The notes under the pieces are model-generated. The model searched no databases, was not told the DNA's origin, and saw only the letters and a program-made list of their open reading frames with translations. DNA of 15,350 nt from positions 1-15,350 of the forward strand of contig SKUL01000002.1 in NCBI GenBank assembly GCA_007129985.1, in the 5' to 3' direction. Origin of the DNA: Flavobacteriales bacterium (lineage in GTDB: Bacteria; Bacteroidota; Bacteroidia; Flavobacteriales_D; SKUL01). Positions 7,535 to 15,350 of the stretch are shown here, piece after piece. The position numbers were made by a program, and so were the translations under genes. Each line of letters begins with the position of its first letter. Position 1 is the first letter of the stretch.

Positions 7535-9778
7535 ATGGAAAGTGCAATCAAAGATGTAGCAACATTGGAACAAGCCAAAGATTTGGGCTTGATGGAGAGT
7601 GAATTCAAGCAGATTTGCGAAATCATGGGCCGCACGCCCAATTTCACGGAAACGGCTATTTACTCGGTAATGTGGTCGGAGCACTGCTCCTACAAAAACT
7701 CCATTCTGTGGCTCAAGAAATTGCCCAAAGATGGTCCGCACATGTTGGTGAAGGCCGGTGAAGAGAATGCCGGATTGGTAGACATCGGCGAGGGACTTGC
7801 CTGCGCCTTCAAGATAGAATCGCACAACCACCCATCTGCCATCGAACCCTACCAGGGTGCTGCTACCGGCGTGGGAGGTATCAACCGCGACATCTTTACC
7901 ATGGGCGCGCGTCCTATTGCTCAGCTCAATTCGCTTCGTTTCGGAAAACTTTCTGAAGACCGAACCAAGTGGCTCCTGAAAGGAGTGGTAAAAGGTATTG
8001 GCGACTACGGAAATGCTTTCGGGATTCCGGTTGTGGGAGGTGAGGTATTCTTCAACGAGTGCTACAGCGCCAATCCACTGGTAAATGCTATGTCGGTGGG
8101 GATTATGGAAGTTGGAACCATGATTTCGGCCAGGGCATCGGGTGTTGGAAACCCCGTGTTCATCGTAGGCTCAGCTACCGGAAAAGACGGAATTCAGGGC
8201 GCGTCCTTCGCGTCGAAGGATATGTCAGAAGAATCGGTAAAAGACTTGCCTGCTGTTCAGGTGGGCGACCCTTTCCAGGAGAAATTGCTGTTGGAAGCCA
8301 CCCTTGAGCTCGCCAAAACCGACGCTGTAATCGGTATGCAGGATATGGGTGCTGCCGGAATTACTTGTTCAACTTCTGAGATGAGTGCTGCCGGAGGCGT
8401 TGGAATGGAAATTCATCTGGACAAGGTGCCGATGCGTCAGGACGATATGAAGCCTTTTGAAATTCTGCTGTCAGAATCACAGGAGCGCATGCTGATTGTG
8501 GTGAAAAAAGGGCGCGAAGACGAAGTACTCCGCATTTTTGATAAATGGGATTTGAACGCGGCCCACATCGGTGAAGTAACCGAAGGCGACCGCTTACGAT
8601 ATTATATGCACGGCGAATTGGTGGCCGATGTATCTGCCCACAGTCTTGTACTGGGTGGAGGTGCACCCGTGTATGAGCGCGAGTTTAATGAGCCTGCCTA
8701 CTATGCCGAGGCTCAGAAGTTCAGCATTGAGCAAGTGCAGGAACCGGACGACTACGTGATGACGGCGCGAGAAATGTTGGGCAACCCCAATATCGCCTCC
8801 AAAAAGTGGATTTGGGAACAGTACGACTCCATGGTTGGCACAGCCAACATGAGCACCAATGGACCTACGGATGCCGGTGTGGTGCGTATAAAAGGAGCGT
8901 CTCAAGCGCTGGCTCTCACCGTTGATTGCAACGCTCGTTACGTCAACAATGACCCCGAGCAGGGTGCGGCCATTGCAGTAGCAGAGGCTGCCCGAAATAT
9001 TGTATGCACCGGAGGTCAGCCATCGGCCATTACCAACTGTTTGAATTTTGGTAACCCCTACAGTCCGGAAGTTTACTGGCAGTTCGTGGGTGCTATCAAA
9101 GGTATGAGCAAGTCTTGCGAAAGGCTCAAGACACCTGTTACCGGAGGAAATGTGAGTTTCTACAACCAATCTGTGGCTCCGGATGGAAGCACACGCCCGG
9201 TATTCCCTACGCCAACCATCGGAATGGTAGGTATTATCCCCGATAAGAACAAAATCATGACCCTCGATTTCAAGCAGAAGGGCGACCTGATTTTCTTGCT
9301 GGGGGCTTCAAAAAATGACCTTGGTTCCTCTGAGTACCTGGCGTCTATGCACGGAATTGAGTTATCTCCCGCTCCTTACTTCAACCTCGATGAAGAAGTC
9401 AAACTACACGAGCTGGTGGGCAAACTCATCACCGATCAGGTCATCAATGCGGCACACGACGTAGCCGATGGCGGACTTTTCGTGACGCTTGTTGAAATGG
9501 GACTTCCCAACGGATTGGGTTTTGATATTCTCAGCGATTCTGAAATTCGCCTGGATGCTTTCCTCTTTGGAGAAGCCCAGAGCAGAGTAGTGGTGGCAGT
9601 AAGCAGCGATCAGGAAGACGCTTTTCTGAAAGTGCTGAGCACTACGAACGTACCTAACCTTATGCTGGGGCACGTTACCAAAGGTAAAATGGTAATTGAC
9701 GACAACCACTACGGCTTTATGGATGAAGCCCGCGAGATATATGACCACGCCATTGCCCGCGAAATGCAGGGGCGTTGA
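7535..9778 (+). CDS. purL: Phosphoribosylformylglycinamidine synthase, small PurL subunit
   Basis: A 747-aa protein, the normal length of the small PurL (about 720-760 aa). It catalyses the ATP-dependent amidation of FGAR to FGAM in purine synthesis, using ammonia delivered by the glutaminase PurQ with PurS as bridge. Motifs: SEHCSYKNS (about 48-56), ESHNHPSAIEPYQGAATG (about 95-112, nucleotide/phosphate site), GMQDMGAAGI, ITNCLNFGNP and TGGNVSFYNQ at the start of the second half, and ADGGLFVTLVEMG near the C-terminus, giving the two pseudo-symmetric AIRS-like halves. The protein has no C-terminal glutaminase domain and ends about residue 747, so separate PurQ and PurS are required; neither is in this window. 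The ATG at 7535 is preferred over the TTG at 7514, which lies inside the promoter. The gene converges with the barrel-protein gene, 10 nt away. Confidence 0.96.
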   Translation: MESAIKDVATLEQAKDLGLMESEFKQICEIMGRTPNFTETAIYSVMWSEHCSYKNSILWLKKLPKDGPHMLVKAGEENAGLVDIGEGLACAFKIESHNHPSAIEPYQGAATGVGGINRDIFTMGARPIAQLNSLRFGKLSEDRTKWLLKGVVKGIGDYGNAFGIPVVGGEVFFNECYSANPLVNAMSVGIMEVGTMISARASGVGNPVFIVGSATGKDGIQGASFASKDMSEESVKDLPAVQVGDPFQEKLLLEATLELAKTDAVIGMQDMGAAGITCSTSEMSAAGGVGMEIHLDKVPMRQDDMKPFEILLSESQERMLIVVKKGREDEVLRIFDKWDLNAAHIGEVTEGDRLRYYMHGELVADVSAHSLVLGGGAPVYEREFNEPAYYAEAQKFSIEQVQEPDDYVMTAREMLGNPNIASKKWIWEQYDSMVGTANMSTNGPTDAGVVRIKGASQALALTVDCNARYVNNDPEQGAAIAVAEAARNIVCTGGQPSAITNCLNFGNPYSPEVYWQFVGAIKGMSKSCERLKTPVTGGNVSFYNQSVAPDGSTRPVFPTPTIGMVGIIPDKNKIMTLDFKQKGDLIFLLGASKNDLGSSEYLASMHGIELSPAPYFNLDEEVKLHELVGKLITDQVINAAHDVADGGLFVTLVEMGLPNGLGFDILSDSEIRLDAFLFGEAQSRVVVAVSSDQEDAFLKVLSTTNVPNLMLGHVTKGKMVIDDNHYGFMDEAREIYDHAIAREMQGR

Positions 9779-9788
9779 GTGAAGCAGA

Positions 9789-10346
9789 TTAAAAGATGAA
9801 CCCCATTCGGATAACAAAGTTTCCGATGTAGGGAGAGTTGAGGTCTTGCACCAGGTCGTAAAGGGCAGTAATTGCCAACCCTGATCTTCTGCCGGCCGGC
9901 ATAAAATAACCGCCTCCAATAAACAAATGGGGCACGGTCATGCGGTGAAATTTGAATTCCTGTGTGCGGTCCCAGCCTTCAAAACTCAGTACTTCAAATT
10001 CTGCGTGGGCAAAGATGGTTTCGAGGATGAAAACACGCGAGTGCACATTTCCCCCGTACACATGTGTATTGTATGAAGGCGGACGGTTGTCTTGAAAGTA
10101 CTGGTATTGTACCCCTACTCCGGCCGACCACCGGGGAAGTATTCTGTAACCAACCACCGGAGCAACCTGCACGCTGGTAATGGTACCAAAGCCGGCACCG
10201 AGCATACCCCCGTAGTAGATACGTTCTTTAAAAGGCATATTTTTGAGCTCGTCCGAAGTGAACAAACCCTGAGCCCGGGAGCTTTGTATGGCAGCCGTCA
10301 GGGAAAGCACCAAAAGCAATTTGATTGCGATACTTCCAGTTTTCAT
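9789..10346 (-). CDS. Small outer-membrane beta-barrel protein
   Basis: A 185-aa protein from the ATG at 10346. The frame extends to 10454, but the signal peptide begins at this Met and a promoter lies just upstream. Residues 1-25 form a Sec signal peptide (MKTGSIAIK, Leu-rich core, SRA before Gln26). The mature protein alternates hydrophobic and polar residues in strands, for example GGMLGAGFGTITSVQVAPVVGY, WSAGVGVQYQYF and HLFIGGGYF. It ends NFVIRMGFIF with a C-terminal Phe, the signal typical of BAM-inserted outer-membrane barrels. About eight strands would fit the length. Specific function unknown. Convergent with purL (10-nt gap) and divergent from the downstream SDR gene with starts 19 nt apart. 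Confidence 0.78.
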   Translation of the reverse strand: MKTGSIAIKLLLVLSLTAAIQSSRAQGLFTSDELKNMPFKERIYYGGMLGAGFGTITSVQVAPVVGYRILPRWSAGVGVQYQYFQDNRPPSYNTHVYGGNVHSRVFILETIFAHAEFEVLSFEGWDRTQEFKFHRMTVPHLFIGGGYFMPAGRRSGLAITALYDLVQDLNSPYIGNFVIRMGFIF

Positions 10347-10351
10347 AAGAA

Positions 10352-10380
10352 CAAAGATACAGACAATGAATACAACCAAT
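10352..10380 (-). promoter_or_regulatory. Promoter of the outer-membrane protein gene
   Basis: The minus strand has TATCTTTG (10352-10359), an exact TAnnTTTG element, with ATTG at 10377-10380 as a likely -33 after a 17-nt spacer. The -7 box ends only 5 nt before the ATG at 10346, so the transcript would be leaderless or nearly so. The -33 lies inside the first codons of the divergent dehydrogenase gene. Confidence 0.55.
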
Positions 10381-11091
10381 AGAGAGAAGCTTGTTTTGAT
10401 AACGGGTGTAAGTCGCGGAATAGGTAGGGCCATGTTTCTGCAGATGTCCGCCATGCCGGATGTAAAGGTGATCGGGCTGGCCAGAAGTCAGGACGCACTT
10501 CACGCGCTGGAGCAGGAATGCACGGAAGCAGGCCTCAGCGGTTTCTTTTGCTTTCAGCACGATGTTACCGAGCAGCATCTTCCGGAAGAACTGATGTCAG
10601 TACTAAAGGAAGCAGGTAAACTGGATGTGCTCATCAATAATGCAGGTGCTCTCGTGAACAAACCTTTTGTGGACATCTCTCGCGAGGAGTGGGAGCAGTG
10701 CTATCTTACCAATGTATACGGACCGTATCGTCTCATTCAGTTACTCTACCCCTGGTTGAAGGCTGCCGGAGAAGCCCATGTTGTTAATATAGGTAGCATG
10801 GGAGGCGTGCAGGGCTCCGCCAAGTTTGCGGGCTTGTCGGCCTACAGTTCGAGTAAGATGGCGCTTGTTGGCATTACGGAATGTTTGGCGGAGGAGTTTA
10901 AGGGAACCGGAGTCCACGTGAATGGAGTAAACCTTGGTGCTGTTCAAACTGAGATGTTGGCTGAGGCTTTTCCGGGATACGAGGCGCCCCATCACCCGCC
11001 GGAAGTTGCTAGCTGGCTGATAGACTTCGCTCTGCATGGCGGAAGGCTCATGAATGGTAAATCTGTTCCGCTTTCCAGCACAACCCCGTAA
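10366..11091 (+). CDS. SDR-family NAD(P)-dependent oxidoreductase
   Basis: A 241-aa classical short-chain dehydrogenase. The ATG at 10366 places the Rossmann fold ten residues in (KLVLITGVSRGIG); the open frame upstream to 10288 runs through the divergent barrel gene's 5' end and adds nothing conserved. Motifs: TGxxxGIG at 13-20, an LARS segment after beta-2, NNAG at 91-94, Asn116, and the catalytic Ser144, Tyr160 and Lys164 in the YSSSK context. The substrate loop and C-terminus are short, as in many uncharacterised cytosolic SDRs. It is not closely similar to the SDR at 4342-5103 and the substrate cannot be predicted. No convincing promoter is visible in the 19-nt gap before it, so its promoter probably lies within the barrel gene. 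The rRNA operon begins downstream. Confidence 0.88.
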   Translation: MNTTNREKLVLITGVSRGIGRAMFLQMSAMPDVKVIGLARSQDALHALEQECTEAGLSGFFCFQHDVTEQHLPEELMSVLKEAGKLDVLINNAGALVNKPFVDISREEWEQCYLTNVYGPYRLIQLLYPWLKAAGEAHVVNIGSMGGVQGSAKFAGLSAYSSSKMALVGITECLAEEFKGTGVHVNGVNLGAVQTEMLAEAFPGYEAPHHPPEVASWLIDFALHGGRLMNGKSVPLSSTTP

Positions 11092-11162
11092 ATTTTTCTC
11101 ACACGTAGTCAGCAAATTACGCTATTTAACAAATTTCTACTCGATTTTTTTGATGCAAGTGC

Positions 11163-11192
11163 TTGTGCGTTTCAAAAAGTGCTGTACTTTTG
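11163..11192 (+). promoter_or_regulatory. rRNA operon promoter P1
   Basis: TTG at 11163-11165, a 19-nt spacer, then TACTTTTG at 11185-11192 match the Bacteroidota -33/-7 consensus (TTG, TAnnTTTG) well. The next bases are CAGCCGC, shared with P2. It lies about 290 nt upstream of 16S, a normal distance for an rrn P1. Confidence 0.7.
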
Positions 11193-11287
11193 CAGCCGCT
11201 TTGAACGCAAGGTGACCTTCAGACGAAGGGAAAAGAGGGGTCTGGAAGAGCAAGTTTCGCTAATTGTTGAAAACTTTTGACGAGATG

Positions 11288-11319
11288 TTTGCGGGAATGA
11301 AAAACCGCATGTATCTTTG
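11288..11319 (+). promoter_or_regulatory. rRNA operon promoter P2
   Basis: TTTG at 11288-11291, a 20-nt spacer and TATCTTTG at 11312-11319, followed by CAGCCCG. Same layout and same bases after the -7 box as P1, 127 nt downstream of it, giving a tandem promoter pair before the leader antitermination elements. Confidence 0.68.
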
Positions 11320-11343
11320 CAGCCCGATTTTGAAAAAACGAAT

Positions 11344-11373
11344 TTTCTGTTCTCAGAAATAAAGTTCTTTGAG
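11344..11373 (+). promoter_or_regulatory. boxB/boxA-like antitermination element, rrn leader
   Basis: A 6-bp hairpin with tetraloop (TTTCTG 11344-11349, CAGAAA 11354-11359) is followed by AAGTTCTTTGAGG (from 11362), which resembles the NusB/S10-binding boxA (GCTCTTTAACA in E. coli). The same pair recurs before 23S. The role is by analogy with other rrn operons. Confidence 0.6.
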
Positions 11374-11378
11374 GTATT

Positions 11379-11443
11379 GTAATAGTAAGTGAAATGAACC
11401 ATCCCGAACTTGTCAATTCAAGTTTTAAAAGAAGAGTCGGTTG
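11379..11443 (+). other. 5' strand of the 16S processing stalk
   Basis: Positions 11379-11405 are complementary to 13029-13053 downstream of 16S: 8 bp, a 2-nt AA bulge, 12 bp, an A-A mismatch and 4 bp. Positions 11429-11443 pair with 13014-13028 (8 + 5 bp around a 2-nt mismatch). Between them an AACTTG/CAAGTT hairpin (11407-11424) bulges out. This is the expected double-stranded stalk for RNase III-type release of pre-16S. Confidence 0.75.
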
Positions 11444-11481
11444 ATTCAAACAAACTGTTCAATAGAACAAAAAGTCTATTT

Positions 11482-13005
<1,524 letters not shown>

Positions 13006-13013
13006 TTAGAGAG

Positions 13014-13053
13014 CAACCTTCTCTTCTTGGGAAGGTTCATTTCACACTATTAC
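13014..13053 (+). other. 3' strand of the 16S processing stalk
   Basis: Complement of 11429-11443 (inner stem, 13014-13028) and of 11379-11405 (outer stem, 13029-13053). It starts 9 nt after the mature 3' end of 16S and ends 36 nt before tRNA-Ile. Confidence 0.75.
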
Positions 13054-13088
13054 ATATCTTTTTGTTGGAATGAGTTCTCATTTTACTT

Positions 13089-13162
13089 AGTCCTGTAGCT
13101 CAGCTGGTTAGAGCGCTACACTGATAATGTAGAGGTCAGCAGTTCAAGTCTGCTCAGGACTA
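13089..13162 (+). tRNA. tRNA-Ile (GAT)
   Basis: A 74-nt cloverleaf: acceptor AGTCCTG pairs with CAGGACT, the D-arm has GCTC...GAGC, anticodon GAT lies at 13123-13125 in the loop CTGATAA, and the T-arm contains TTCAAGT. Discriminator A; CCA is not encoded. Standard position in a 16S-23S spacer. Confidence 0.96.
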
Positions 13163-13172
13163 CGGATAAAAT

Positions 13173-13246
13173 GGGGAATTAGCTCAGCTGGCTAGAGCGC
13201 CTGCCTTGCACGCAGGAGGTCATCGGTTCGACTCCGATATTCTCCA
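13173..13246 (+). tRNA. tRNA-Ala (TGC)
   Basis: A 74-nt cloverleaf: acceptor GGGGAAT pairs with ATTCTCC (one G-U), D-arm GCTC...GAGC, anticodon stem CCTGC/GCAGG with TGC at 13207-13209, T-arm ATCGG/CCGAT with the TTCGACT loop. CCA is not encoded. It follows tRNA-Ile by 10 nt, the classic spacer pair. Confidence 0.97.
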
Positions 13247-13264
13247 CCCCGGCCAACAGGCCAG

Positions 13265-13278
13265 ATTCGGATGCGAAT
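13265..13278 (+). repeat. Small hairpin in the 16S-23S spacer
   Basis: ATTCG (13265-13269), loop GATG, CGAAT (13274-13278): a perfect 5-bp stem with a tetraloop, 18 nt after tRNA-Ala. It may be part of spacer RNA folding; no specific role is assignable. Confidence 0.35.
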
Positions 13279-13325
13279 GCACCGAAGAGATACAACCGCA
13301 ACGGTGGTTGATTTATTTGACATAT

Positions 13326-13389
13326 GGATGCTTTGCTCAGAGGGAGCGCGGTATTTCCGAGAAACCGGTTCGATTCCGGTAGATATCCA
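13326..13389 (+). pseudogene. Degenerate tRNA-like element in the rRNA spacer
   Basis: About 64 nt with tRNA parts in tRNA order. 5' GGATGCT and 3' AGATATCC can form an imperfect acceptor. A D-arm GCTC-AGAGG-GAGC (13335-13347) has a short loop. A possible anticodon hairpin GGTAT/AAACC (13350-13354 with 13362-13366) has the 7-nt loop TTCCGAG and one mismatch. A perfect T-arm ACCGG-TTCGATT-CCGGT spans 13364-13380. The anticodon stem and T-stem overlap by three bases, so there is no room for a variable loop. It is therefore unlikely to be a working tRNA and is best read as a tRNA remnant or a tRNA mimic. It lies 79 nt after tRNA-Ala, before the second boxB/boxA. Confidence 0.5.
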
Positions 13390-13392
13390 CTG

Positions 13393-13423
13393 TTCCGAAT
13401 TTGTCGGAAAAAGTTCTTTGACA
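13393..13423 (+). promoter_or_regulatory. boxB/boxA-like antitermination element, 16S-23S spacer
   Basis: Hairpin TTCCGA (13393-13398) / TCGGAA (13404-13409) with a 5-nt loop, followed at once by AAGTTCTTTGACA (from 13411), a boxA-like sequence that shares AAGTTCTTTGA with the leader copy at 11362. Duplicate boxA sites before 16S and 23S are usual in rrn operons. Confidence 0.6.
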
Positions 13424-13433
13424 TCTTGTTTAA

Positions 13434-13463
13434 GCTGAATCTCAATTTTTTTGAAATTCGAGC
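13434..13463 (+). repeat. Hairpin immediately upstream of 23S
   Basis: GCT-GAAT-C-TCAA (from 13434) pairs with TTGA-A-ATTC-G-AGC (to 13463) around a T5 loop: 11 bp with one mismatch and one bulged G. It ends about 6 nt before the 23S 5' end and may belong to, or compete with, the 23S processing stalk, whose 3' half is outside the window. Confidence 0.35.
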
Positions 13464-13468
13464 ATTTC

Positions 13469-15350
<1,882 letters not shown>

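Noticed and set aside
8594..9169. 191-aa minus-strand open frame
   Set aside because: Antisense to purL, no domain signature and no promoter.
10238..10245. TATTTTTG as a possible promoter for the SDR at 10366
   Set aside because: It fits TAnnTTTG, but no TTG-type -33 is seen at the right distance, it lies inside the barrel gene and the leader would be about 115 nt; AT-rich chance match is likely.
11092..11150. Possible terminator after the second SDR gene (CGTAAATTT...AAATTACG)
   Set aside because: The arms pair only with a bulge, are AT-rich and are not followed by a clear U-tract.

Overview
The window looks like a chromosomal segment of a Bacteroidota bacterium, most likely of the order Flavobacteriales. 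The evidence is the 16S sequence style (for example the tract TTAAGTCCTATAACGAGCGC and the region AAAGGGTCCGTAGGCGG), promoters matching the Bacteroidota -7 element TAnnTTTG, no clear Shine-Dalgarno sequences before the genes despite an intact anti-SD in the 16S, and the protein types (PQQ-like propeller, CAP-domain protein, small outer-membrane barrel with a C-terminal Phe). I cannot name genus or species.

Layout. (1) 6-1568, plus strand: secreted PQQ-like beta-propeller protein, running up to a convergent junction with a stem-loop. (2) 7359 down to 1615, minus strand: a tightly packed six-gene run that looks like one operon. In transcription order it holds a TylF/MycF-type methyltransferase, a multi-pass membrane protein, a YdfG-type short-chain dehydrogenase (SDR), a YtcJ-type amidohydrolase lipoprotein, a secreted CAP-domain protein and an NlpE-like lipoprotein. 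The junctions are a 46-nt gap, an ATGA overlap, a TAATG overlap, a 26-nt overlap and a 30-nt gap. Four of the six products are predicted to be membrane-bound or exported; no shared pathway can be proven. (3) 7535-9778, plus strand: purL (small form), divergent from the operon. (4) 10346 down to 9789, minus strand: small outer-membrane barrel protein, convergent with purL. (5) 10366-11091, plus strand: a second SDR whose start lies 19 nt from the barrel gene's start. (6) 11092 to the end, plus strand: an rRNA operon with tandem promoters, leader boxB/boxA, 16S, tRNA-Ile(GAT), tRNA-Ala(TGC), a degenerate tRNA-like element, a second boxB/boxA, and the first two thirds of 23S, cut by the window edge.

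How the parts work together. The rrn region is the best resolved part. The leader and the 16S-23S spacer each carry a hairpin followed by an AGTTCTTTGA box, the usual arrangement for antitermination of rRNA transcription. The sequences flanking 16S can pair over about 24 bp plus a 13-bp inner stem, which is the expected processing stalk. purL and both rrn promoters share an extended -7 motif, TAnnTTTGCRGC.

I found no phage, insertion sequence, CRISPR array, toxin-antitoxin pair or recognisable defence system. The most unusual items are the tRNA-like element in the rRNA spacer and the tightly overlapped envelope-related operon. Neither amounts to a demonstrated new system.
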